This document shows positions 23,601-31,901 of a stretch of 64,000 nucleotides of DNA, one piece after another. Position numbers and translations under genes: made by a program. The notes beneath the pieces were generated by a model. The model was not told where the DNA came from, did no database searches, and worked only from the letters and a program-made list of their open reading frames with translations. Position 1 is the stretch's first letter. Each line of letters opens with the position of its first letter. Source of the stretch: Amoebophrya sp. A120 (Eukaryota > Sar > Dinophyceae > Syndiniales > Amoebophryaceae); NCBI GenBank assembly GCA_905178155.1, contig CAJINV010000008.1, positions 3,555,292 to 3,619,291 of the forward strand, read 5' to 3'.

Positions 23601-26600
23601 GGGGCGCAACGGTGGTGCGAGGCGCAAAGACGTTGCTGTGTAGATTCTGCGCCAATCATTCTATTGCGATTCGGAACCATCTTCCAAAAAATACAAATCT
23701 CAGGTAGTCCCCCGCGGAGTCGATAGATTGTCGCTGCGAAGCCTGACGCGCTTACGGAAGCAGACTGCCGGTGGCGGAGTGGCACTGGGTCGCAGGGTCA
23801 TAGAAGATGGCATCCAGGTTCGACCAGTTCGTGGATAACTAACAGCACGACAGAACTTTCGCTCTGCCCACGGAAAGATCAGCAGCGGCGACACGACCGA
23901 GCACGACAACAAACTACGACCAGGCCAGATCACGGATTCGATGCTGCAACGAAACTAGCCTGATTCCACTAGTCTGATTCCATCCGTAAACCTGATTCCG
24001 ATACGCGGATTCGATACCTTAGCCTGATTCCGTTAGTCTGATTCCATAGATAAGTCTGATCCCGTAAATGCTTTAGTCTGATACCATCGACGACCGTTTC
24101 TGAACGCGCAGGACAAAGAGCTCCCGAACAAGCAGGTGGAGGCCATTTTTAGCAGCCGGAACGAGGCTCTCATGCTGTTTGCTCTACGGAACTGGAATGG
24201 GTTGCCCCGGACCCGTATCAAATGCAAAAGTGTCTGGGTCTGGGAGGTTGGAGCTTGTGACGCTAACTTTGGACTCTAAAAAAATCTGTATTGCATGATC
24301 AGCAAGAGGAGTCTAGTTTGTGCTACGCGGGGAGGGCATTTGTCATGCGGAATAGGCATCCGGAAGCCATTGAAAAATCAGTGATGCTAGGTCATGCATT
24401 ACAGACATCCTGGGTCATGCAAAATATGCATGACACTTCCGGCAACATTCCAGACCCAGACATTTTTGCATTTGATAACCCGCTACGACCTCCTGCAACT
24501 CGCGGACATGCAGAGCGATCCGCTCCTTGCCGCCTTGCGCGATCTATCAAATGCAAAAATGTCTGGGTCTGGAAAGTTGGAACTTGTGATGCTAACTTTG
24601 GACTCTAAAAAAATCTGCATGACCAGCAAGAGGAGCCACATTTGTGCTACGCGAGGAGGGCATTTGTCATGCGGAAACGGCATCAGGAAGCTTTCCAAAA
24701 ATCTGCGATGCTGGGTCATGCATTACAAGCATCATGGGTCATGCCAGACAAGCATGACAAGCCTTCCATTCTTCAAGACCCACACATTTTTACATTTGAT
24801 ACGATCCGCTCCACGAAGATATTAAACCCTCCGCTTTTCACGGAATCGTCGGAGAGGACTCCATACTCAAGAAGAACAGCTGGTTATTGACGACTCCGGC
24901 CGACGTGCAAGCCGTCGCGCCTCGGAGCTGCCCGCCGGCGGTGGGCGAGCACCTGGGAAAACCGGCGCTGGTCCGCCTGGGTAGTGCCGTCGATCAGGCC
25001 CGGCTCCTGCGGTACGTGCAGAAGTTCGCCAACGCAGGAGTAGACCTCCACCTCTCGAAGAAGGTGAAACCGTTCGAACCGCTGATCGTGGAAGATTTTC
25101 TGGAGCTGCTTACCAGCGTCACGTTGTATGCATTGCAAATATGTCTGGGTCTGGAAACTTGTAATGCTAAGTGACGTAGCATGAGGAGCCCACAATAAAT
25201 GATTGCCTAGCATGACAAGCTTCTGAGCTTCTAAGTGTTGCCTATTCGGCATGACAAACTCCGACTTCGCATCACAGAAAAAAAGGGTTTTTGGGTACCG
25301 TGCATGACAGACTTGAAAGTCCTGCTAGCCTAGCATGACAAACCTTGCTTTTTTCCAGACCCAGACATTTTTGCATTTGATATCACGGACGGAAACGGGA
25401 AAACCAATCTGGTGAAACACGAACCATTCCTGCTCAACCTGCTCGACCACTACCGGGTCAAACTGCCCGTGCACGTCTCCACAAAGGTGTTGGAGCAGTT
25501 CTACGAGACCGAGAAAGCCTATGGAACTGTCAGGATCGAAATCAAGAGAGTCGAAATAAGTAATTTGTGATGCATAAAAGCGAGGATACCAGTTGGACCC
25601 TCAGACTCAGTTTGTTTCCAGGTGGCGCGTGACGAATTTCGGGAGCACCAAGATCCAGTCTGTCGCGCTGTTTGCGCAAAGAAGACGGCTCCTGTCATGA
25701 AAACTCTGGCAGTCCATCGTCTTCCCCTAAACAGGCTTGCGATTGGTCTCATTTGCCTGCTCCCCAACACTGGCCTTACGTGCCCTACATTTTATGCATA
25801 CACAACTAACTAAACTTTTGGATTTTGTCGATTTTGATCCTGGCACTCCCATAAGGTTGACGCAGAGGCGGCTGCGCTCACCCTGCCTGCGGACGGTCCA
25901 GCACTTGACCAGGAGGCGGCCGGGGCTCGGAACCGGGTTATGGCGTTCTCAACTGTTACATTCTCAACTGTTACACGGATGCGTGATGCAAGAATGGCAA
26001 AAGTGAAAGGGGTCACCTTGCGGGTCTTGCATGACAGATCTGGCAAAGATTCCGAGCCTGTTTGGCTCTTCGAGAATTTGTCATGCGAAGCAGCTTGATC
26101 GTGTCGATTCTGATTGTGATTTTGCATTTACAAATCATGTAACAGTTGAGAATGTTAATGTAACAGTTGAGAACGCCATACGGGTGCTGGCCAGGTTTCT
26201 GTCTCTGCCGCGGCGCGATTTGACGACCCACAGTATCCTGAGTAAAAACGTACCCACACCATAGTCAAGATGGGGAATCGGCTAGACAAATCCACAAGTT
26301 TTGGCTGTTTTGCATGACAAATTTGGATTCGTAGTGTAGTGCTGTTTGAGCTAGCTAAGCAGCATCACAGATCTAGCATACCATGGTGATTGGAGCATGA
26401 CAAATTACAAAACACGACTAGAAAATGCTTCTCATGGGGCTCCGCATGAGAAACATTTTCAGCATGCAGATTTGCATTACAACTCTGGTGTGGGTACGTT
26501 TTTACTGAGGATACACACCGTGAAAAAGTTGTTGGAGGAAGCGGAACTGGAAATTGTCGAAGGTTGCATCGTATCAACTGTAAAAATGTCTGGGTCTGGA

Positions 26601-28591
26601 AGAATGCACGTTTGTCATGCTAAGTCTGAAGCATGCAAAAATCTGTGTTGCATGATTACCAAAAGTCGTCCAGTTTTGACCAAGTCGGGAGGGAGTTTCT
26701 CATGCAGGATAAGCATGAGAGAGATCGCGCAGAATCTGTAATGCTAGGCTCTGCATTCCAGACCTCATGGGTCATGGAAAAGCTGCATGACAAATCGCGC
26801 ACTCTTCCAGACCCAGACATTTTTACAGTTGATACATCGCTATCAACTCGAATGGTACGACAACTGCTACAGAGTACGACACTGCAGCTACTTCCGCTGC
26901 TGCTGCAGCGCAGGCGGGAGAAGTGGAACAAGTGGTAAAGGGGACCACGGACAAGAACAACTCCACGGCAACTTTTAGTACAACAACTCGCCGCAAGACG
27001 AGCAGCTGCAGCAGCCCCCGCACCGTGGCCAGTCTGTCGATCGCAAAAAACCCGTTCAAGCTCCGCATTCTGCGGGGTCTGTATACGCAGCCCGGCGCTT
27101 GGAACATCGAGCGCGACGTGACGATGAGGATCTGGAAACATGCCGGCATCGACGTGGACACGCCGCAGAGCCAGCTGGCGCTGGCAGCACTGAAACTGTT
27201 CGATGCCACCACCCAGATGCACCCCGACCACATCGACGCCATCCTCTCGACCAAGAACACCGACCTGATGTACCACCTGCTGGACACGTGGGACTTCCCC
27301 ATTTCGCACGACCAGTTCGACGAGCTGCTGAACTTCGATTGGTGCTTCGGCCTTCAGCCGTGCACAAAGCTGACATCATCTGCGTGCACAAAGTTGACAT
27401 CATCTGCGATGTCGGCTTCGTCCTCTGCCGTTGCAGTTTTCAGCCTGGATGCTGTCCCGGTGGGAGTTCTTCCCTCCCCGGTCGTGGGGAGTTGTACATC
27501 AGCACGGGCCGCCGGGGTAGCAGCTGCACTCGTCACAGGCGAAGAGCAGGGGCGGGGCAACAACGACGGCAGTACCAATAGTATGCCCACCGCGACGACG
27601 AGGAGCACCGGTGCGGCTGAAGAAGCGTGTTGCGGAACTACAACTTCGCCCCCCACTTACTACTACACCAACCGGGCAGGTGGCATCAAGGTGATTGCCA
27701 AACTGCTCACCAAGTGGCAACCCAACCTGACGGCGGAGCAGGCCGCGGGCCTGCGTCGCAGGTACGCGGATTCTCCGGTGTCCGACTTATCAAATGTAAA
27801 AGTGTCTGGGTCTGGAAGATTCTAGACTTGTAATGCTGTCTCTGGATTCCAGAAAAATTTGTATTGCATGACCAGCAAAAGGCCTCCAGTTTGTGCTACG
27901 TGGAGAGGGCATTTCTCATGCGGTAGAGGCATCACAAAGTCTTCTAAAAATCTGTGATGCTAGGGCATGCATCACAGACATCATGGGTAATTCAAAAGAT
28001 GCATGACAAACCTGGCAATCTTCCAGATGACCCAGACATTTTTGCATTTGATACGACTGGGTGACCAGCAAGTACGGTGGTGGTGGACTTTCCGCCAATG
28101 AGGTGATGTTACTGGAAGAAACTACCCAGGGCGGCCCAGAAGTAGACGGGCTGCAAAATGCATCCCGGCAACACCAGCAGCCGCAAGTAGAACCTCAGCC
28201 GCTCGGTGAAACGGAAAGTAAAAATCAGGGTGACGGAGGACAAGTCGACAATGAAGCTGCTGCTGCCGATATTGCGAGAAAAAAATCCCTCATCCCCTAT
28301 TCAGCACAGGATTTTTGAAGCGGGATTATAATTTGTGCTGTACTCATGATCTTCAAGAGGTACTACTGTCGGCACACGCAAAGCATCTGCGTAAAATTAT
28401 TGCCTTGTTATTTGCTGCAAATGCAATACATTAAATTTGCATCACTGAGTCATTCTCATTGCGATATGGGGAGGGGGATCATTTTCATTTCGATAGTTAA
28501 CGTCTGGACGGTTTCTTCATCTGGTGACGAGACCGGATCGCGGGAGGACTGGGACATGATTCCTGCTGACGGTAGTTCGTTGGATCCGTAA
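8679..28591 (+). CDS. large unrecognised protein whose gene is split by a 14-kb transposon and eight introners
   Basis: About 1,065 residues. Exons roughly: 8679-9814, 24105-24215, 24483-24544, 24807-25126, 25388-25519, 25856-25938, 26186-26233, 26518-26571, 26840-27787, 28059-28269 and 28496-28591 (TAA). Frames join at TSDs throughout, for example LRDPLHED, TSVTDGNGKT, CIAINSNG and SDWVTSKY. The N-terminus has a hydrophobic stretch (ALLTRVVALVPILSSGLGC) that could be a signal peptide or anchor. The rest is mostly soluble and helical, with low-complexity Ala/Ser/Thr inserts near 26880-27000 and 27380-27620. The latter contains a small duplication (CTKLTSSA twice). No family was recognised. 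The last junction, at the family C introner, has no clear TSD, so the final 30 codons are less certain. Confidence 0.7.
9826..9960 (+). repeat. left subterminal repeat array of the MULE
   Basis: About nine degenerate units of 14-18 bases built on GAATCAGACTAAT, getting weaker inward (GAATCAGAATAG, GAATCAAGATAC). Confidence 0.85.
9961..11174. other. element-internal, no convincing gene
   Basis: Between the left array and the transposase-like gene. Open frames up to 115 codons occur on both strands with no recognisable motif. It may hold the promoter and 5' UTR of the 11175 gene. Confidence 0.4.
11175..22368 (+). CDS. MULE-type transposase-like protein (AT-hook, FLYWCH/FAR1-like, SWIM)
   Basis: Multi-exon gene of roughly 1,900 residues. 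Exons approx. 11175-11357, 11551-11784, 13869-13910, 14124-14919, 15198-17005, 17280-17313, 17558-18273, 19309-19852, 20117-20561, 20762-21347, an uncertain stretch, then ~22117-22368 (TAG). Landmarks: AT-hook KRGRPKK near 11718; Cys/His module with FCRNC, ECKYKL and a His near 14453, like FLYWCH/FAR1 domains; possible transposase core with Asp candidates in HAGDCCHAD and AAWDGTP and Glu in QTTERAW; coiled coil near 17745; SWIM finger CSC...CKH at 20168-20217. FLYWCH/FAR1, then DDE core, then SWIM is the usual MULE order. GT-AG introns at 11785-13868 and 20562-20761 keep phase; the others are introners. The C-terminus has three APSVSARP-like repeats. The 21348-22116 joins are unresolved. Confidence 0.65.
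11358..11550. mobile_element. introner, singleton J
   Basis: 193 bases. Imperfect inverted ends TATGGGACTCTCAAGC and CAGCTGAGAACCCCATA, sharing GGCTACACACTCAGC. No clear TSD. It splits the AT-hook region of the MULE gene. Confidence 0.7.
11785..13868 (+). other. 2.1-kb GT-AG intron of the MULE gene
   Basis: Donor GCAG|GTACTT and acceptor ACTCCCAG. Phase 1 on the left and two bases on the right combine to DAVAG-LPLLVADDQQQD. It contains the GC-rich degenerate repeats at 12470-12810 and 13545-13655. Long antisense frames here (for example 12359-13126) are probably a by-product of those repeats. Confidence 0.65.
12470..13655. repeat. dispersed degenerate GC-rich repeats
   Basis: A block centred on GAGGCGAAGTTCCGGCTTCC, followed by a GAAG..AGCAAAG tail, recurs near 12501, 12540, 12650 and 13574-13652, with inverted fragments between the copies. 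No coding function is evident. Confidence 0.6.
13911..14119. mobile_element. introner, family A (diverged)
   Basis: 209 bases. The right end TCAGACCCAGACGCATTTG is clear; the left end AGATGTGTCTATGTCTGG is decayed. TSD about ACGC. Excision joins DDQQQDA to DGGRNGAA in frame. Confidence 0.7.
14920..15192. mobile_element. introner, family A
   Basis: 273 bases, TATGGATTGCAAAAGTG to ACATTTTTGCATTTGATA. TSD GATAC. Excision joins KFAAVPI to RKTPEGEY in the transposase-like core. Confidence 0.9.
17006..17274. mobile_element. introner, family A
   Basis: 269 bases. TSD CCGCC. The right end is slightly diverged (ATATTTGCAGTGCATA). Excision gives NDDGPAAYDPKRL. Confidence 0.88.
17314..17557. mobile_element. 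introner, family A (diverged)
   Basis: Left TGGGTGTTTGGGTCTGGA and right TCCAGGCTCAGACACATTTG are imperfect inverted repeats. No clear TSD, so the exact exon junction (near LMAV / STGDDFD) is uncertain. The next exon begins only 40 bases after the preceding introner. Confidence 0.65.
18274..19303. mobile_element. long introner (1.03 kb), C-like left end and E-like right end
   Basis: TSD GCAAC on both sides (18269-18273, 19304-19308). The left end carries GAAAAAGCCCTCCTCCCCAT; the right end carries GGGAAGGGGGGCGCTTCCTC. Excision restores KPVQ-PKITFQRLP in frame. It is three to four times longer than the other copies and contains a 32-base tandem duplication at 18421-18484 (CTTGTCCGC...GGCTTGCG). 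Confidence 0.8.
19853..20111. mobile_element. introner, family A
   Basis: 259 bases, TATTCATTGCAAAAGTG to ACACCTTTGCAATTGATA. TSD imperfect (GTCTC / GCCTC). Excision joins CAVVVS to KVERDPRT, just upstream of the SWIM finger. Confidence 0.88.
21348..21593. mobile_element. introner-like element, singleton K
   Basis: 246 bases. Ends TATCCTATGGAAAAGCGC and GCGCTTTCTCTTAGAGGATA are inverted repeats. No convincing TSD; the downstream frame is ambiguous. Confidence 0.6.
21859..22083. mobile_element. introner, family A (diverged)
   Basis: 225 bases. Left CATGTGTCTGGTGTCGGAAA and right TTTCCAGACCCAGCAGACG. No clear TSD. It lies in the poorly resolved 3' part of the MULE gene. Confidence 0.6.
22369..22964. 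other. element-internal, no convincing gene
   Basis: AT-richer spacer after the TAG of the transposase-like gene; probably 3' UTR and the upstream region of the next open frame. Confidence 0.4.
22965..23726 (+). CDS. possible second small gene of the MULE
   Basis: An open, GC-rich frame follows a TTTGGAAG acceptor-like site: APEEDENLRGG...CSVSQLGVERPCPHV...KMRRQA, then a family B introner, then further open sequence. Two downstream frames look plausible (VCWFARDSSKAAGRF..., stopping near 23527, or MCAGSLGTQAKQQAGF..., running to 23726). The introner supports transcription of this stretch. No domain was recognised. It could be an accessory gene or an alternative 3' exon set of the transposase-like gene. 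Confidence 0.35.
   Translation, partial: PEEDENLRGGDFSRGLPPDVPAASSSSGDCSVSQLGVERPCPHVSRACEKMRRQAMPFCAKTSPPRSQGGKSAIQIQALLGDTHDKFASAVSCGLARRGRAASPRRLRILFMAFITNPRTNTTARSFRAKVLLQFFLLMQISIWGGDVVIQDMCAGSLGTQAKQQAGFLTVCRERRVRISRGGLAAHDWVRTHETSRRRRGGGPATATWRKNGAQRWCEAQRRCCVDSAPIILLRFGTIFQKIQISGSPPRSR
23129..23421. mobile_element. introner, family B
   Basis: 293 bases, left GTGCAAAAACGTCCCCGCC and right GGGGCGGGGACGTTGTTATC. TSD not obvious. It lies in the small open frame near the right end of the MULE. Confidence 0.75.
23956..24085 (-). repeat. right subterminal repeat array of the MULE
   Basis: About eight units built on TAGTCTGATTCC, the reverse complement of the left array motif, running up to 10 bases from the right end. 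Confidence 0.85.
24216..24477. mobile_element. introner, family A
   Basis: 262 bases. TSD ACCCG. Excision joins NGLPRT to RYDLLQL. Confidence 0.92.
24545..24801. mobile_element. introner, family A
   Basis: 257 bases. TSD CGATC. Excision joins LAALRD to PLHEDIK. It is very similar to the copy at 24216-24477 (including an ACTTTGGACTCTAAAAAAAT stretch), so the two are probably close relatives. Confidence 0.92.
25127..25382. mobile_element. introner, family A
   Basis: 256 bases. TSD TCACG, with three extra bases (TTG) before the left end. Excision joins ELLTSVT to DGNGKT. Confidence 0.88.
25520..25853. mobile_element. introner, family F
   Basis: 334 bases. Left TATGGAACTGTCAGGATCG and right CGATTTTGATCCTGGCAC...ATA. 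TSD short (about AAG). Downstream frame VDAEAAALTLPADGP. Confidence 0.8.
25939..26180. mobile_element. introner, family H
   Basis: 242 bases. TIR TATGGCGTTCTCAACTGTTA. Within each TIR the TTCTCAACTGTTACA block is present twice. TSD CGGGT. Excision joins ARNRV to LARFLSL. Confidence 0.9.
26234..26513. mobile_element. introner, family B
   Basis: 280 bases, TATCCTGAGTAAAAACG to CGTTTTTACTGAGGATA. TSD CACA. Excision joins RRDLTTH to TVKKLLEE. Confidence 0.9.
26572..26834. mobile_element. introner, family A
   Basis: 263 bases, TATCAACTGTAAAAATG to CATTTTTACAGTTGATA. TSD CATCG. Excision joins EIVEGCI to AINSNGTT. Confidence 0.92.
27788..28053. mobile_element. introner, family A
   Basis: 266 bases. 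TSD CGACT. The right TIR has a 3-base insertion (TTCCAGATGACCCAGACA). Excision joins DSPVSD to WVTSKYG. Confidence 0.9.
28270..28495. mobile_element. introner, family C
   Basis: 226 bases, left GAGAAAAAAATCCCTCATCC and right TATGGGGAGGGGGATCATTT. TSD not clear. Downstream exon VNVWTVSSSGDETGS. Confidence 0.78.
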
Positions 28592-29913
28592 GGCGAACTC
28601 TCGTACGTCGGACCCTTTCTGAAGATGTGCCGTTCGCACTGTGGTGTGTACACAAGAATGAGATCGCGCTGCTTGTTGCACTCACTTGTTTTGCCCGCAA
28701 ACGTTTTGTAAGTTCTTCTACGAAGTAGGTATCAAGTTGTATGTACGTACCAATCTACAACTGCCGGATGAACAAGAATATAGACGAGCAGAAGTTTTGG
28801 AATATTGTACTTAGTTTTGGAAATTTCTGTCTTGAGAATACTACAACAAACCACGGGGCGGGATCTGCTTCTATTTTTCCCTCTCAATACAGCACTGCAC
28901 CAGCTAGACACAAAGAAAGATTTAAACTTCTTGCTGTCACTCACAGTATCGTCGATTTCGATCGTCTGCACGCAAGGGCAGGTTGTAGGTAATGTGTATT
29001 TTTGAAGATATTTTTGTTGGGCCGACGAGGTGGAAGGGGTACCTGCTGCTAGCGTTGAGGGGCGCTTTTGTCCATGCGAACCGCGATGAAAAATATAGAA
29101 ACCCAAGAGCAAGCTTTGCTACATAATTGTGTTGCGCAGATGGAAATCAGAATTGGTCTAGGACCGACTAACCAATCTGACAGGACTTCTTCACAGTCTC
29201 AGTTGTAGGATCTAACTTCTGGCCTCGGGTTTTCCCCTACAACTTCTAGGAGTGGAAAAAGAAATATGGTCTTTGTTCTACGAAACCGGTCGTACCTGGT
29301 GGGCCTTTATCTGTAAGCTTTTGGTTTTTTGTTGCCCTGGCGCGCGTTGGCCACAAGATCTGTAAATCCAAAATTCGTGGTGGCGCAATAGTACTCACTG
29401 CAGAAAGGTGATCTCGCCCCGAGAATGCAGAAGTGTGCACACGTTTGTAATGCAAACACGAGGAAATTCAGAAATCGAAATTCGAAAATGCAATGCTCTA
29501 CTGCTCCAGCAGAATTTGAAGCAAGGAAAAAAGAAAAAATCGATTGGTAGAATCTTGGATCAAATAAGTAGAAGGAAAAGCTCAGCAACAAGGTGAACAC
29601 GGCAACTTAATACTACATCATCAAATTCATTTTCAATTTTTTGAACAAAAATTATCATCATTTTCACGAGCAGGACTGCACAACATGAAGAGTTAGCGAG
29701 CCAAGACTCGAGAAAAATTACCGTTGATTTCATCCGGCAGCGAGCGTCGTGTCTCCTTTTTTGTCTGACCCTAACACACCAGTTGGACGAGAAGACTGAC
29801 TACACTTGACTGTTACACTAAGCAAAGAAATACCGTCTTTCACCGCCACAAAAAAAACTAGAAGCAAGAGACCTAACAGCATCAATTGAGCCTCGTCCGC
29901 AAAAGAGAAAAAA
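28592..29913. other. intergenic, no convincing gene
   Basis: About 1.3 kb, AT-rich, with only short scattered open frames on both strands. Confidence 0.5.
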
Positions 29914-30820
29914 ATGGTGGCAAGCAGCGGTAACGCGCGTGGCGGGGGTCCGGTTTCGCAGCCGTCACCGGAGGTTACCGCGTTGGCGACCGAGTTCCGG
30001 GAGCTGCAGAAACAGCTGCAGACGAACTACGATTCGCGGATGAAGCTGCTGACTCAGCAGGAGGAGAACCAGACGGTGGCGAAGGAATTCGCGATCCTGG
30101 AGCAGGTATCCTGTGCAAAAGTATCGTACTCGTACTAATTGCAGATATGCATAAAAAATCCAACTTTCTACCTGAAATAGCACGACAAATTCATTGCATT
30201 TTTGTTCTTGGGAAAGTTTGTAATGCAATTCATACTAGGTAGTACGATTACTTTTGCAGTGCATAGTATGACGGTGTGGTCTACAAGTTGATCGGCCCCG
30301 TGCTGGTCCGCCAGAACCTGGAGGACGCGATATCAGAATGAAAAATCCCCCCTCTCCATATCAAAACGAAGTTTCTGATGCTGGATTTGCGTACACAAAT
30401 CTGATTTGTCTTGCTGGCGAGGACTGCGGACCCATGTTAAGCCTGAGGAGACAGGTTTTGGCCTTGGCGCTTCGCATGACAGACGTCTATGCTGTAGGTG
30501 CAACAGCATGACAAACCGCTTGTAGAATGCGGCGGAGCCTGTGGAATTGCCTTCATGTAACACAGAGACGATTTGTGGTCACAAATTAGCAACACAAATT
30601 TTCGAAAACGTGCCTTGTCAATATGGGGAGGGGGGATTTTTCCTTTTGATACGCGAAGGGGAACGTGGACAAGCGACTGAACTACATCAAGGAAGAGCTC
30701 GACCGAGCGGACAAGGTCATCGTGGAGCTGGAGAAGGACCTGGAGGGGAAAAAGGTCAAGCTTACGGACCTCATGTCCGCAGGAGGTGCCGCCGCACCCG
30801 CGACCCAGCCTGCCAAGTGA
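29914..30820 (+). CDS. PFDN6: prefoldin subunit 6
   Basis: Beta-type subunit of the hexameric prefoldin co-chaperone, which passes nascent actin and tubulin to the CCT chaperonin in the cytosol. Exons 29914-30105, 30267-30330 and 30657-30820 give about 142 residues. The family normally has about 130; the extra length is a Gly/Ser N-terminus and an Ala/Pro tail. Family features seen: N-terminal coiled-coil helix (EFRELQKQLQTNYDSRMKLL), the central beta-hairpin signature VYKLIGPVLVRQNLEDAKGN, and the C-terminal helix (KRLNYIKEELDRADKVIVEL). The first intron can be read as canonical GTATCC...CATAG with phase 0 (EQ-YDGVVYKL). The second is a family C introner. Confidence 0.92.
30107..30265. mobile_element. 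introner, family D
   Basis: 159 bases. Left GTGCAAAAGTATCGTACTCG, right TAGTACGATTACTTTTGCAG. TSD GTAT. This copy is compatible with ordinary GT-AG splicing (30106-30266). Confidence 0.85.
30331..30651. mobile_element. introner, family C
   Basis: 321 bases. TSD CGCGA. Excision restores the conserved QNLEDAKGNVDKRL of prefoldin 6, so the junction is secure. Confidence 0.95.
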
Positions 30821-31901
30821 GAAACCCAAATCAAAATCAGCCTGCCAAAGTGGATGTATAAAATGGTTCTTCCATAATCTACTTATACCGCCTGGTACGC
30901 CGGTCATGTGGAGGGAGAATGAGCAAGAGCCAAGCGAAGCGAGCTCGTTTGATGATCAGGTTTTTTTCACAAAGACGACAAGATTTATTGCGACTACACA
31001 TGTACTACGACTACGTAACGCAGGCCTGACGGCAGGTGGCACAGAGACGCTTTATCACTCCACGTGCCTCAAGAGGAGCAGAAAGTAGAACCTGTTGTGA
31101 TGTCTGCCATGAACACATTCATAAAAACGGCAGAAGTGGTAGCAGCACACTCCAGTTGCAAATCTGGCGGAGGTCTAGTACCCAGCGTGCGCATGCCACG
31201 AATGTTCGAAATGTGTTAGGTTGGACGTGGGACGCCTCACACTGCGATCCCCTCGTATGAATGCAGCAAGGTTGGTAGAGGTGCAGCCACGGTGACTGAG
31301 TACCAAGCTGATTGGTTTCCAAGTAACATAAAAATGCTGCCGTTTGTATGCTTCGACCATAGCATTCTGGTCGGTCTCTGTGCGACGTTTGAGTGCTCAT
31401 TTTTTTTTCAATTTCTGCATATTACGAGCAAAAGATGAACAGTCGTAATCACGGCTATAAGAAGCACGCTAAGTTGTTAGTAATCGTACTCATGAAGAAC
31501 ATATTTTCTGCAAAAATTTTTCTACCGCGATCTTTGGGATGAGAAAATACTGGGTAGTGCGCAGCTTCGGTTTTTCGCCTAACAATAGATTGGGTTTGGT
31601 CGTTAGGTATTGAAATAGTACATCCAGAAAAAAATCTTGATGACACTCTCGTTTATTAAATTCTGTCATTGTCATCTCCCTCTCCTCGTCCTACTTTGAC
31701 TGCAGTGCCCGAATAAAGCTTCCTTTCTCTTGCTGCGCCTCAGCATTTTTTTCCTGCTAGTGCTAGATAAAACAACTAATTAGTTGGCTTTCTTCTCGGT
31801 GGCCGGTATTTACCCCGTGCTTGATTTCCTATTTCTTTCTTATCTTCCGATGTAGTTTTGGTTCGTCGCGATCAACCAAACAACGCAAAAACACATACAA
31901 A
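30821..31901. other. intergenic, no convincing gene
   Basis: About 1.1 kb; short open frames only. The last 80 bases are open in frame with the next gene, but a later ATG is preferred there. Confidence 0.5.

Larger units (their letters stand above)
9815..24095 (+). mobile_element. 14.3-kb autonomous Mutator-like (MULE) element acting as a giant intron
   Basis: The 9-base GTTTCTGAA occurs immediately outside both ends (9806-9814 and 24096-24104). The two termini are inverted relative to each other: both read GGT, then a diverged stretch, then ATCAGACTAA when read inward. Each end carries an array of that subrepeat. Deleting the element plus one TSD copy restores KRFLNAQDKELP in frame, so the target was a continuous exon. 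A 9-base TSD is typical of MULEs. Inside is a gene with AT-hook, FLYWCH/FAR1-like, transposase-like and SWIM modules (11175-22368) and perhaps a second small gene. The left tip GGTAAGAG supplies a consensus splice donor. Alternatives such as another long-TSD DNA transposon superfamily are not excluded, because the DDE residues are only tentatively placed. Confidence 0.8.

Noticed and set aside
9815-24095. Considered a Maverick/Polinton or viral insertion
   Set aside because: No polymerase, integrase, capsid or packaging-ATPase motif was seen; the TSD is 9 bases rather than 6, and SWIM/FLYWCH-like modules point to a MULE.
9815-24095. Considered a retrotransposon
   Set aside because: No reverse transcriptase motif, LTRs or poly(A) tail; the ends are inverted repeats.
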